From: DASYTH01 sp035762905
GTDB lineage: Bacteria > Actinomycetota > Actinomycetes > Mycobacteriales > Pseudonocardiaceae
Direction of reading: 5' to 3'
Assembly: GCF_035762905.1 (NCBI RefSeq)
Contig: NZ_DASUCC010000077.1
Location: 62,001-126,000, forward strand
DNA: 64,000 nt
Shown here: positions 24,037-32,312 of the stretch, piece after piece
Position numbering within the stretch: position 1 is the stretch's first letter
Layout of the letters: each line of letters opens with the position of its first letter
Position numbers and translations under genes: made by a program
Notes under the pieces: generated by a model
Told to the model about the DNA's origin: nothing
What the model saw: the letters and a program-made list of their open reading frames with translations, nothing else
Databases searched by the model: none

Positions 24037-27000
24037 CTACGAGACGCTCTGGACGATCACGTCACTGGAGCCCACCAGCACGTTGCCGTCGGTGCGCGCC
24101 TCGATGTTGCCGAGCAGCACCCGCCCGGCCGCCGGAGCCGAGGCGACCGTCACCACGCCAGGCACCGTCCACGACGCACCGGACGCGCGCACGGCGTTGG
24201 CATCGGTCACCGCCACCGAGCCGAACGCGGCGTTGCTGAACACGTCCACGTAGTTGTACGTGGTCGTGCCGGCCGGCACCGCGAACCCGTCGATCAGCGC
24301 GATCCACAGCCCGGCCGCCGGGTTGGTCACCGTCACCGACTCCTCCGAGTCGCCGTCGGCGCTCTGCCCGGCCAGCAGGCACGCCCCGCTGGTGCAGTTG
24401 AACACGAACAGGTCGAGATCGGCCGCCTTGTCCGACGTGGAGCCGATCGTGACCCGCAGCCGGCTCGAACCCGCCGTCACCGTGATCGGGAACTGCTGCT
24501 GAGCCAGGTTCGCGATCGTCGGCGTGGTGATCCGGGCACTACCGAGCGGGGTGCCGGTCGCCCGGCCGGTCATCGACCCGAACACGTTGTTCAGCGTGTA
24601 CGACCGGTTCACCGGCACGCCGATCTGCGCGGACGGGATGACGTCCGGGTTCGGGCTGATCGTGGCGCCGAGCACGGACGCGCTGATCGTGTACGGCGCC
24701 TGTGCCGTGTCGGACGTGCGCCGTGCCTCGATGGTGATCTCCCAGACGCCCGGCGTCGGGTTGCTCACCACGCGGCTGGTCGGCGTACCGCCCGCGCACA
24801 CCCCGCCGACCGCGACCGGCGGGTTGTAGCAGTACAGGCTGTTCGTGGTCAGGCCCTCGCCCGCCACGCCGAACGGGTGGAACCGCAGGAACCGGATCTG
24901 CCCGGCACCCGGCGCGGTGCCGCCGCCCTGCAGGTCGACCTTGAGGGCCGGGGTGCCCGGCGCGACCCGGACGAAGTGGCTGGCCACCTGGTTCCGGCCG
25001 ATCGTGCCGCCGTGCCGGACGGTGAAGTTGTTGCCGCCGTTGAAGTCCTCGGCCGCGACCACCGTGTTCAGCGTCTGGAACTCGACGCCCGTGGTGAGCG
25101 GGCTGTCCAGGTTCATGATCGCCGAGTGCACGCCGGCCGAACCGGGCCGGATCTGCACCCGGAACTTCGTCGCGAAGCCCTTGCGCAGGGTGATGCTGCT
25201 CGGCGAGCTGAACGTGCCGTCGTTGCCGACCCAGTTGACCCGGTAGGTGATCGGGCTGGCCGAACCGGTGTTGCGGGTGATCGTGTAGTCGCGGAAGTAC
25301 TGGTCACCGGCCCGAACGCCCTCGCGGTCGTAGATGCCGATGCCCTGACCCGCGGTGGCCAGGAACGGTGCCAGCGGCGAGCCGGACGCCACCCTGCTGG
25401 TGAAGTCGGTGACGCTGATGTTGCGCTGCAGCAGGTTCCACGCCTCGCCGACCTGGATCAGGCCGTTGCCCTGCTCGTAGGCCTGGTAGCCGGAGATGAA
25501 CCGGGCCGAGGAGGTGAGGGCCTGGCGCAGTTGCGCGGCGCCGTGCTGCACGCCCCGCGCCCGGGCCGCGCTGATCAACAGCGCCACCGCGCCCGCGGTC
25601 TGCGGCGAGGCCATCGAGGTGCCGTTGAACATGCCGTAGCCGGGCGGCAGGACCATGGCGCCGGCCACCGGCTGGCCGGGCTGCCAGAGCGGTGTCGTCG
25701 ACACGGCCGAGCCCGGTGCGACGATGCTCGGCTTGAAGCCGCCGTCCTCCCGCGGGCCGCGCGAGGAGAACCCGTGCAGGTGGTCCTCGCCGGTCGCGTC
25801 CGAGCCGTAGTTGCGCTGCCAGCTGGCCTTGGAGATGTACGAGCCGGCCGCGACGACCTTGTCGGCCACCGCCGGGTCGCCGATCGTGTTCACACCCGAG
25901 CCGTTGTTGCCGGCCGAGAAGACCAGCTGCACGTCGAACGTGTCGACCAGGTCGTTGTAGATCTGGGCGCGGGCGTTGTTGCCGTCGTTGAGCTGCGGCA
26001 GGCCGCCGATCGACATGTTGATCACGTCGACGTTGGCGGTCTCGACCGCGTAGATCATGCCCTCGATCATGGCGAAGTTGGTGCAGCCGGTGACGAACAG
26101 GCAGGCCCGGACGGACACCAGCTTGGCGCCGGGGGCGGCGCCGCTCATCTGACCGCCGAACAGGCTGTTGCCGGCGATGATGCCGGCCACGTGCGAGCCG
26201 TGCGCGCCGGAGATCACACCGATGTTCACCGACTGGTTCGGGGCGTCGATCTGGACGACGAACGGCAGCGCCTCCTTGACCGGCGTGGCCGGGTTGTCGG
26301 TGCCGAACCGGTTGACGTCGTTGCGGACCTTGTACTCCAGCATCGACATGTCGTCGGCGAAGTTCCGGTTCTGGTTGGTGTCCACCCGCACCGAGTTGTC
26401 CACGGTGTTCCACAGCACGTCGAACAGGCCGTTGCTGCCCGGCGGGTTGCCGTCGCGGTTGGCGTCGTTGCCCAGCTCGGCGCCGAACCGGGGGTCGCGC
26501 TCGTTGAACGTGCCGAACCGGAACGTGCCGCCGCCCGGCGGAAGGGTGTATCCGGGCGGGACGGTGCCGGAGGTGAGCACCCAGGTCGGGTCGTCGTCGT
26601 TGTTGACGCCGCCGGTGAACCCGCCGTCGGTGCCGGTGACCCAGTCGACGATCTTGCGCTCACCGGTGCTGGTCGTGTTCAGCGACGGGTGGTCCAGGTC
26701 GATGCCGGTGTCCACCACGCCGACCGTCACGCCGCGACCGTCCCAGGCCGGGTTGCTGTTGACGAACTGGGCGGCACCGGTGTCGCCGGTGGGCATGTAG
26801 GCGTTGACCCGAGGCGTGCTGGCGTTCGGGGGCTGCTGCGGGGTCGGGTTCTGCTCGCCCTGTGGCCGAGGGTCGTCCAGCGGGATGTTCTCGCCCACGT
26901 CGATGGCCAGCACGCCGGGCTTGCCGGCGACCTTCTTGACCTGGTCGACGGGGATCTCGGCGCGCACGTAGTTGACCGCGTCCTCGCGGTACTCGACCTG

Positions 27001-27264
27001 GGCACCGGCCTTGGTCAGCGTTTCCACACCCTGCGCCTCGGCGCCGTCCTTCGTCGCGACGAGCACCTTGACGGTCTTGTCACCCCGTTGCTTGGCCTGG
27101 GTCAGCAGCTCTTCGTCGTGCTTCCCGATCGAGACCTGATCGGGAGACGGGGCGGCGGTTGCGGCCTGCGGCAGGGCGACCAGCGTCGCTCCGGCGATGG
27201 CCGTCGTGAACGCCATCCCGATGGCAAGCCGGCCACGCCGGCGCCATTCACGTTGGGACGTCAT
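24037..27264 (-). CDS. Secreted S8 family serine peptidase (subtilase)
   Basis: This 1075-residue secreted protease has a signal peptide at about 1-38 ending ATAAP. An inhibitor-I9-like propeptide at about 60-120 includes KTVKVLVATKDGAEAQGV. The catalytic domain has Asp in VVDTGIDLDHP (near 183), His in GAHGSHVAGIIAG (near 355) and Ser in NGTSMASPQTAG (near 549). The long Asp-His spacing resembles large tripeptidyl-peptidase-like subtilases. The C-terminal ~450 residues form beta-sandwich-like domains with a pre-peptidase-type segment (DLDLFVFNCTSGACLL). The ATG at 27264 follows GAGGAAGGAA. It likely degrades external protein as a single-gene transcript ended by the hairpin at 24.0 kb. Confidence 0.92.
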   Translation of the reverse strand: MTSQREWRRRGRLAIGMAFTTAIAGATLVALPQAATAAPSPDQVSIGKHDEELLTQAKQRGDKTVKVLVATKDGAEAQGVETLTKAGAQVEYREDAVNYVRAEIPVDQVKKVAGKPGVLAIDVGENIPLDDPRPQGEQNPTPQQPPNASTPRVNAYMPTGDTGAAQFVNSNPAWDGRGVTVGVVDTGIDLDHPSLNTTSTGERKIVDWVTGTDGGFTGGVNNDDDPTWVLTSGTVPPGYTLPPGGGTFRFGTFNERDPRFGAELGNDANRDGNPPGSNGLFDVLWNTVDNSVRVDTNQNRNFADDMSMLEYKVRNDVNRFGTDNPATPVKEALPFVVQIDAPNQSVNIGVISGAHGSHVAGIIAGNSLFGGQMSGAAPGAKLVSVRACLFVTGCTNFAMIEGMIYAVETANVDVINMSIGGLPQLNDGNNARAQIYNDLVDTFDVQLVFSAGNNGSGVNTIGDPAVADKVVAAGSYISKASWQRNYGSDATGEDHLHGFSSRGPREDGGFKPSIVAPGSAVSTTPLWQPGQPVAGAMVLPPGYGMFNGTSMASPQTAGAVALLISAARARGVQHGAAQLRQALTSSARFISGYQAYEQGNGLIQVGEAWNLLQRNISVTDFTSRVASGSPLAPFLATAGQGIGIYDREGVRAGDQYFRDYTITRNTGSASPITYRVNWVGNDGTFSSPSSITLRKGFATKFRVQIRPGSAGVHSAIMNLDSPLTTGVEFQTLNTVVAAEDFNGGNNFTVRHGGTIGRNQVASHFVRVAPGTPALKVDLQGGGTAPGAGQIRFLRFHPFGVAGEGLTTNSLYCYNPPVAVGGVCAGGTPTSRVVSNPTPGVWEITIEARRTSDTAQAPYTISASVLGATISPNPDVIPSAQIGVPVNRSYTLNNVFGSMTGRATGTPLGSARITTPTIANLAQQQFPITVTAGSSRLRVTIGSTSDKAADLDLFVFNCTSGACLLAGQSADGDSEESVTVTNPAAGLWIALIDGFAVPAGTTTYNYVDVFSNAAFGSVAVTDANAVRASGASWTVPGVVTVASAPAAGRVLLGNIEARTDGNVLVGSSDVIVQSVS

Positions 27265-27477
27265 CCCATTTCCTTCCTCGGCTGGGTGAGCGAGCAGTGT
27301 CGGCGAGCACTCCTCGCCCCGCCGAGGGCTACGCCGAAGCAACACCTAAGCACGCTCTCCCTAATTGGGTGAAGTGTCGAAAGTAGGAGGTGCACGGAGT
27401 GTTATTGAGCTGGGACGCATCCGCCAGCGTCCATTCGGGGGAATGTGCCTGGCCGCGGTCTCCTCCCGGCCGCCGCT

Positions 27478-27483
27478 TAAACT
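27478..27483 (+). promoter_or_regulatory. Probable -10 element (TAAACT) of ychF
   Basis: TAAACT ends 8 nt before the GTG start of ychF. No Shine-Dalgarno is present. Confidence 0.5.
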
Positions 27484-27491
27484 CGCTCGTC

Positions 27492-28571
27492 GTGAGCTTG
27501 ACCCTCGGCATCGTCGGATTGCCCAACGTCGGAAAGTCCACCCTGTTCAACGCGCTGACGAACAATAATGTAACGGCGGCGAACTACCCGTTCGCCACGA
27601 TCGAGCCCAACGTCGGGGTGGTGCCGCTGCCCGATCCCCGGTTGGACCGTTTGGCCGAGCTGTTCGCCAGCGCCCGGACCGTGCCGGCCACGGTGTCCTT
27701 CGTGGACATCGCCGGCCTGGTCAAGGGCGCCTCGGAGGGGCAGGGCCTCGGCAACCGGTTCCTGGCCAACATCCGTGAGGCCAACGCCATCTGCCAGGTG
27801 ATCCGGGTGTTCGACGATCCCGACGTGGTGCACGTCGACGGGGCGGTGGATCCGACCGCGGACATCGAGACGATCAACACCGAACTGATCCTCGCCGACC
27901 TGCAGACCCTGGACCGCGCGATGCCCCGGCTGGAGAAGGAGGCGCGCACCCGCAAGGAGGCCCGCCCGGAGCTGACCGCCGCGCAGGACGCGCGGGCCGT
28001 GCTGGACGCCGGCCGCACGCTGTTCGCCGCCGGGTCCGAGGTGGACCTGCCCCGGCTGGCCGAGCTGAGCCTGCTCACCACCAAGCCGTTCCTGTACGTG
28101 TTCAACGCCGACGAGGCGGTGCTCGGCGACCCGGCCCGGCGCGACGAGCTGGCCAAGCTGGTCGCCCCGGCCGACGCGGTGTTCCTGGACGCCAAGGTCG
28201 AGGCCGAGCTGCTCGAACTGGACGAGGAGTCCCGGCGCGAGCTGCTGGCCTCCATCGGGCAGACCGAGCCCGGCCTGAACGCGTTGGCCCGGGCCGGCTT
28301 CCACACGCTCGGCCTGCAGACCTTCCTCACCGCCGGCCCCAAGGAGTCCCGGGCCTGGACCATCCGGGCCGGCTGGACCGCGCCGCAGGCGGCCGGCGTG
28401 ATCCACAGCGACTTCGAGCGGGCGTTCATCAAGGCCGAGGTCGTCGCCTACGACGACCTCGTCGCGGCCGGCTCGATGGCCGCGGCGCGGGCGGCCGGCA
28501 AGGTACGCATGGAGGGCAAGGACTACGTCATGGCCGACGGCGACGTCGTCGAGTTCCGGCACGGGAAATAA
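27492..28571 (+). CDS. ychF: Redox-regulated ATPase YchF
   Basis: This 359-residue Obg-family P-loop protein has G1 LGIVGLPNVGKSTLFNALT at the very N-terminus. Switch motifs lie around FVDIAGLVKGASEGQGLGN. The NxxE-type base-recognition segment FNADEAVL gives ATP rather than GTP preference. A C-terminal TGS domain (RAWTIRAGWTAPQAAGVIH, then DFERAFIKAEV) completes the protein. YchF binds ribosomes and affects oxidative-stress responses. The GTG at 27492 matches the universal N-terminus; the reading frame extends upstream to 27390, but that part has no homology. Orthologue of Rv1112. Confidence 0.95.
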   Translation: MSLTLGIVGLPNVGKSTLFNALTNNNVTAANYPFATIEPNVGVVPLPDPRLDRLAELFASARTVPATVSFVDIAGLVKGASEGQGLGNRFLANIREANAICQVIRVFDDPDVVHVDGAVDPTADIETINTELILADLQTLDRAMPRLEKEARTRKEARPELTAAQDARAVLDAGRTLFAAGSEVDLPRLAELSLLTTKPFLYVFNADEAVLGDPARRDELAKLVAPADAVFLDAKVEAELLELDEESRRELLASIGQTEPGLNALARAGFHTLGLQTFLTAGPKESRAWTIRAGWTAPQAAGVIHSDFERAFIKAEVVAYDDLVAAGSMAAARAAGKVRMEGKDYVMADGDVVEFRHGK

Positions 28572-28632
28572 CCGGGAATTGTGACATTGCGCTGAACGCC
28601 GCCGGGAAATCGTGACGGTGGGTATATCGGGG

Positions 28633-28968
28633 TCAGCGATCCCAGCGGTATGCGCGGTCAACTTTCGCAACGTGAATTGCGTAGGAGTCGTACCAGCGTT
28701 CCCGGCCGCGGGCCCGGGCCGCGGCGTGCTCCGGGTCGTCCCGCCACGCGGCGATGGCCGGCTCGTCGCGGAAGTAGGCGACCGTGATCCCCAGCCCGTC
28801 CGCGGCCCGCACCGAGTCCGCGGCCAGGAACCCCGGCTGCTCCCGGACCCGCTCGAACATCGCCTTCGCGGTGTCGGCGTAGCCCTCGTCCACCGGTGCG
28901 CGCAGGGAGGTGAACACCACGGCGTAGTACGGCGGCTCCGGCAGCGTGGCCGGACGGGTTCCGTCCAT
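28633..28968 (-). CDS. Antibiotic biosynthesis monooxygenase (ABM) domain protein
   Basis: This 111-residue ABM-type dimeric ferredoxin-like protein has YYAVVFTSLRAP, MFERVREQPGFLAADSV, GITVAYFRDEPAIAAWRDDP and HAAARARGRERWYDSYAIHV. Such proteins range from monooxygenases to haem- or substrate-binding helpers, and no specific activity can be assigned. It lies 10 bp downstream of a NIPSNAP gene, itself of related fold, so the two may act together. The start follows a GGAG-type site (GAGGAGTCC) in the spacer. Confidence 0.8.
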   Translation of the reverse strand: MDGTRPATLPEPPYYAVVFTSLRAPVDEGYADTAKAMFERVREQPGFLAADSVRAADGLGITVAYFRDEPAIAAWRDDPEHAAARARGRERWYDSYAIHVAKVDRAYRWDR

Positions 28969-28978
28969 GGCGGACTCC

Positions 28979-29617
28979 TCAACGCAGCAGGGACCGGGCG
29001 GTCGGGGCCAGCACCAGCCGTTCCCGGCGCAGCGGGCCTCCCGGCAACTCTGCCAGCCGCCCGGTGTGGTCGTGCCACTCGTTTTCCGAGCCGAACGAGG
29101 TGAACTCGACCACCACGTGCTCGCCGGTGCGCACCGGAAGGGCCGGGAAGTCGTTCTCCGCGTACTCGGTGCACAGCCGGGCCAGGGGGGTGCCGCCGGT
29201 CGCGAGCCGGGGGATGGACGCCGGGTCGGGCGGTTCGGCCAGATACCCCAGCGTGGCCACGACGACCGACGACGGCGGGGTGTCCCTGGCCGCCCCGGTC
29301 AGGTCGAAGTCCAGGCCGGCCGGGCGGAGCAGCAGCACGTCGTCGAAGGCGATCATCGTGGCGTTGGCCGCGTCCCGGTGGGTGCGCCACGCCGGCCCGT
29401 CGTAGAACGCGGCCAGGCTCGCGGCCCGGGCGGCCATCGAGTCGAAGCCGCGTACCCAGACGAACCGGTCCGGCCGCTCCCGGTCGCGGAACTGGCCGAC
29501 GACCCGGATGCCGAGCGCCTCCTGGGTCTCGACGAACTCCCGGTCGAACAGCGTGATCAGCGCGTCCCGCTGGCCGGGACGCAGGGTGTACTGCCGCAAC
29601 TCGTAAACCGCCGTCAT
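28979..29617 (-). CDS. NIPSNAP family protein
   Basis: This 212-residue NIPSNAP/dimeric alpha-beta barrel protein starts with the typical YELRQYTLRPGQRDALITLF. It continues FVETQEALGIRVVGQFRD and FVWVRGFDSMAARAASLAAFY. The biochemical role of the family is unclear. It precedes the ABM gene by 10 bp. The ATG at 29617 is preceded at 8 nt by TAGAGT, giving a leaderless start that reads away from the divergent PhoX gene. Confidence 0.85.
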   Translation of the reverse strand: MTAVYELRQYTLRPGQRDALITLFDREFVETQEALGIRVVGQFRDRERPDRFVWVRGFDSMAARAASLAAFYDGPAWRTHRDAANATMIAFDDVLLLRPAGLDFDLTGAARDTPPSSVVVATLGYLAEPPDPASIPRLATGGTPLARLCTEYAENDFPALPVRTGEHVVVEFTSFGSENEWHDHTGRLAELPGGPLRRERLVLAPTARSLLR

Positions 29618-29625
29618 ACGAACGG

Positions 29626-29631
29626 ACTCTA
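29626..29631 (-). promoter_or_regulatory. Probable -10 element (TAGAGT) of the NIPSNAP-ABM pair
   Basis: On the minus strand TAGAGT ends 8 nt before the ATG at 29617. No ribosome-binding site is visible. Confidence 0.5.
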
Positions 29632-29664
29632 GGAGCGGGCACCGACATCCGGTGTCATGGAGAC

Positions 29665-30822
29665 ATGAAGCGACGACAGTTTCTTCGGGTGGCGGTGGTC
29701 GGAGCATCCGCGGCGGCGTTCGGCGGGGCGTCCTGGCGGGAGGCGTTCGCGGCGGCGGCGCAGCCCGGTCCGAGCCCGTACGGCGACCTGCTGGCGGCGG
29801 ACGGCAACAACGTCATGCTCCCCGCCGGGTTCACCAGCCGGGTGGTGGCCCGCACCGGGATCCCGGTGTCGGGTACCTCGCACCTGTGGCACCCGGCCCC
29901 GGACGGCGGCGCCTGCTTCGCCGACGGTGCCGGCTGGATCTACGTGTCCAACAGCGAGGTGCCGCTGGTCGGCGGCTGCTCGGCGATCCGGTTCGACGCC
30001 GCCGGGCAGATCACCGGCGCCTACCGGACGCTGTCCAACACCAACGTCAACTGCGCCGGCGGCGCCACGCCGTGGAACACCTGGCTGTCCTGCGAGGAGG
30101 TCGAGTGGGGCCGGGTGTACGAGACCGACCCGTTCGGCGTGCGCGGCGCGTCGTCCCGCAGCGCCATGGGCCGGTTCAAGCACGAGGCCTGCGCCGCCGA
30201 CCCGGACCACGGGTTCGTGTACATGACCGAGGACGTCGGCAACGGATGCTTCTACCGGTTCCGGCCGACCGTGTGGGGCGACCTGTCCGGCGGCACCCTC
30301 GAGGTGATGGTCGGCGCCAACGACGCGACCTCAGGGCCGGTCACCTGGCGGCGGGTGCCCGACCCGGACGGCTTCCCGATCGTGACCCGCAACCAGGTGT
30401 CCGGCGCGAAACGGTTCGACGGCGGCGAGGGCTGCTACTACGCCGGCGGCACCTGCTGGTTCACCACCAAGGGCGACAACCGGGTGTGGGCCTACGACGC
30501 CACCGCGTCCACCATCGACCTGGCCTACGACGACTCGCTGGTGGTCTCCGGGCCGCCGCCGCTGACCGGGGTGGACAACGTCACCGGTGCGGCCAGCGGC
30601 GACCTGTTCGTCGCCGAGGACGGCGGGGACATGGAGATCTGCATCATCACCCCGGACGGGGTGGTGGCGCCGTTCCTGCGGGTGCTCGGGCACGGCGGCT
30701 CGGAGATCACCGGGCCGGCGTTCAGCCCGGACGGATCCCGGCTGTACTTCTCCTCGCAGCGCGGCACCGTCAACAACGTGCTCGGCGGGATCACCTTCGA
30801 GGTGCGCGGACCCTTCAGGTGA
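29665..30822 (+). CDS. PhoX-family (DUF839) secreted phosphatase, Tat substrate
   Basis: The protein has 385 residues. A twin-arginine signal RRQFLRVAVVGASAAAFGG begins at residue 3 and ends around AFAAAA, so it is exported folded. The mature beta-propeller matches the PhoX/DUF839 group with HLWHPAPDGGACF, TPWNTWLSCEE, KHEACAADPDHGFVYMTEDV and FSPDGSRLYFSSQRG. PhoX enzymes are Ca/Fe-dependent alkaline phosphatases; this short form lacks direct proof of activity. It is expressed divergently from the NIPSNAP gene. No pho box was recognised upstream. Confidence 0.82.
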   Translation: MKRRQFLRVAVVGASAAAFGGASWREAFAAAAQPGPSPYGDLLAADGNNVMLPAGFTSRVVARTGIPVSGTSHLWHPAPDGGACFADGAGWIYVSNSEVPLVGGCSAIRFDAAGQITGAYRTLSNTNVNCAGGATPWNTWLSCEEVEWGRVYETDPFGVRGASSRSAMGRFKHEACAADPDHGFVYMTEDVGNGCFYRFRPTVWGDLSGGTLEVMVGANDATSGPVTWRRVPDPDGFPIVTRNQVSGAKRFDGGEGCYYAGGTCWFTTKGDNRVWAYDATASTIDLAYDDSLVVSGPPPLTGVDNVTGAASGDLFVAEDGGDMEICIITPDGVVAPFLRVLGHGGSEITGPAFSPDGSRLYFSSQRGTVNNVLGGITFEVRGPFR

Positions 30823-31125
30823 TCAGGACGGCTCCCGGATCGCGTCGATCACCCCGTCGATCTCCTCGGCGAGCGAGACGTCCGACGCCGTGATCCCGCC
30901 GGCCGAGTGGGTGCTGCAGCGGAAGGTGAGGGTGCGCCACCGGATGTCGATGTCCGGGTGGTGGTTGTCGCTCTCGGCGATCTCGGCCACCCGGTTCACC
31001 ACCTGAATCGCCTGCGGGAAGCTGTCCAGCTCAACCGTGCGGGCCAGCGCGCCTTCGTCCTTGGTCCAGTCGGGCAGGGTACCGAGGGCCTTGCCGAGGT
31101 CCTCGTCACTGAGTAGTTCCGGCAT
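30823..31125 (-). CDS. Pterin-4a-carbinolamine dehydratase family protein
   Basis: This 100-residue PCD/DCoH-fold protein has the catalytic pattern SDNHHPDIDIRWRTLTFRC with the paired histidines, and THSAGGITASDVSLAEEID. The reaction is dehydration of 4a-hydroxytetrahydropterin, although many bacterial members have unknown substrates. The ATG at 31125 is used; an in-frame ATG at 31134 is equally possible. It is convergent with PhoX (stops adjacent) and divergent from the thiamine operon. Confidence 0.85.
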   Translation of the reverse strand: MPELLSDEDLGKALGTLPDWTKDEGALARTVELDSFPQAIQVVNRVAEIAESDNHHPDIDIRWRTLTFRCSTHSAGGITASDVSLAEEIDGVIDAIREPS

Positions 31126-31143
31126 GCCCTCCATCCTGACGGG

Positions 31144-31149
31144 TACCAT
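31144..31149 (+). promoter_or_regulatory. Probable -10 element (TACCAT) of the TPP riboswitch-thiBPQ transcript
   Basis: TACCAT lies about 9 nt before the predicted riboswitch 5' end, the spacing expected for a transcript starting at the aptamer. Confidence 0.5.
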
Positions 31150-31157
31150 GCCGCTTT

Positions 31158-31250
31158 GCCACGGGAGTCCGGTGTGGCGCCGGGCTGAGAGGAGGGCGCG
31201 CAGCCCTCGACCGTTCGAACCTGATCCGGGTCATTCCGGCGCAGGGAGGG
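31158..31250 (+). promoter_or_regulatory. TPP riboswitch (THI element)
   Basis: The conserved parts of the thiamine pyrophosphate aptamer occur in order: ACGGGAGTCCGG, then GGGCTGAGAGGAGG (pyrimidine-binding CTGAGA at 31185-31190), then GAACCTGATCCGGGTCATT, and the closing GGCGCAGGGAGGG. It lies directly upstream of thiB. The distal GGGAGGGAGG also serves as thiB's ribosome-binding region, so TPP binding probably blocks translation initiation, a common arrangement in actinobacteria. Confidence 0.95.
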
Positions 31251-31259
31251 AGGATTCGC

Positions 31260-32312
31260 ATGGATGTGATCAGACGCGGCGTTGTGGCGACGCTCGTGTT
31301 CGCCGCCGTCACCGGGTGCTCGGTGTTCGGCGGGGCCGACGAGGACGGTGACCCGGGCGAGCGCACGGTGGTGCTGGTCACCCACGACTCGTTCACGATG
31401 AAACCGGAGGTTCTCGACGAGTTCCGCAACTCGTCCGGGATCCGGATCGAGGTGCGCAAGACCGGCGACGCCGGCGCGCTGACCAACCAGCTGGTGCTCA
31501 CCAAGGGCAGCCCGCTCGGCGACGTGGCGTTCGGCGTGGACAACACGTTCGCCTCGCGCGCGCTGAAGGAGGGCGTGTTCGTCGAGTACCGCAGCCCGGA
31601 CGCGGACAAGGGGTCGCGCCGCTACGCCGTGGACGGCACCGACCGGCTCACCGCGATCGACGTCGGCGACGTGTGTCTCAACGCCGACCCGGCCGCGTTC
31701 GCCGGAAAGGGCATCGAGGAACCGACCCGGTTCGAGGATCTGACCGACCCGAAGTACAAGGACGCGCTGGTGGTGCAGGATCCGGCCACCTCGTCGCCGG
31801 GGCTGGCGTTCCTGCTCGGCACGATCGCGCACTTCGGCGAGCAGGGTTGGCAGGGCTACTGGTCCGGGTTGAAGGCCAACGGGGTCAAGGTGGTCAGCGG
31901 CTGGGAGGAGGCCTACACCCAGGACTTCTCCGGCTCGTCCGGCAAGGGACCGCGGCCGGTGGTGGTGTCCTACGCGTCCTCGCCGGCCGCCGAGCTCGGC
32001 CCGGACGGCCGGCCGCGCACCCGGGCGCTGCTGTTCACCTGCTTCCGGCAGGTCGAGTACGCCGGCGTGCTGGCCGGCGCGGCCAACCCTGAGGACGCCA
32101 AGAAGGTCGTGGATTTCCTGCTGTCCCAACAGTTCCAGTCGAACGTGCCGGAGCAGATGTTCGTCTACCCGGTACGTGAGGACGTGCCGCTGCCGGCCGC
32201 GTGGCAGGGCGTGGTGCTCCAGCCGAGCAACCCGGAGACGTTGCCGGCCGCGGACATCGACGCCAACCGGGAGCGATGGATCAACCAGTGGCGCGCGCTC
32301 GTGCTCGGCTGA
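31260..32312 (+). CDS. thiB: Thiamine ABC transporter substrate-binding lipoprotein
   Basis: This 350-residue solute-binding protein has a lipobox VTGC near residues 18-21. The ThiB-like core includes VVLVTHDSFTMKPEVLDEF, GDVAFGVDNTFASRAL and SSPGLAFLLGTIAHFG. It captures thiamine or its phosphates outside the membrane. The gene is directly controlled by the TPP riboswitch and overlaps the permease gene by 37 nt. The ATG at 31260 follows a GGGAGGGAGG site. Confidence 0.93.
   Translation: MDVIRRGVVATLVFAAVTGCSVFGGADEDGDPGERTVVLVTHDSFTMKPEVLDEFRNSSGIRIEVRKTGDAGALTNQLVLTKGSPLGDVAFGVDNTFASRALKEGVFVEYRSPDADKGSRRYAVDGTDRLTAIDVGDVCLNADPAAFAGKGIEEPTRFEDLTDPKYKDALVVQDPATSSPGLAFLLGTIAHFGEQGWQGYWSGLKANGVKVVSGWEEAYTQDFSGSSGKGPRPVVVSYASSPAAELGPDGRPRTRALLFTCFRQVEYAGVLAGAANPEDAKKVVDFLLSQQFQSNVPEQMFVYPVREDVPLPAAWQGVVLQPSNPETLPAADIDANRERWINQWRALVLG

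Noticed and set aside
24877..27372. Plus-strand open frame of 831 codons antisense to the subtilase
   Set aside because: No recognisable domain, biased composition, and the minus strand encodes a complete secreted protease with all catalytic residues.
27390..27491. N-terminal extension of ychF
   Set aside because: YchF proteins begin directly with the P-loop strand; a -10-like hexamer lies inside the extension.
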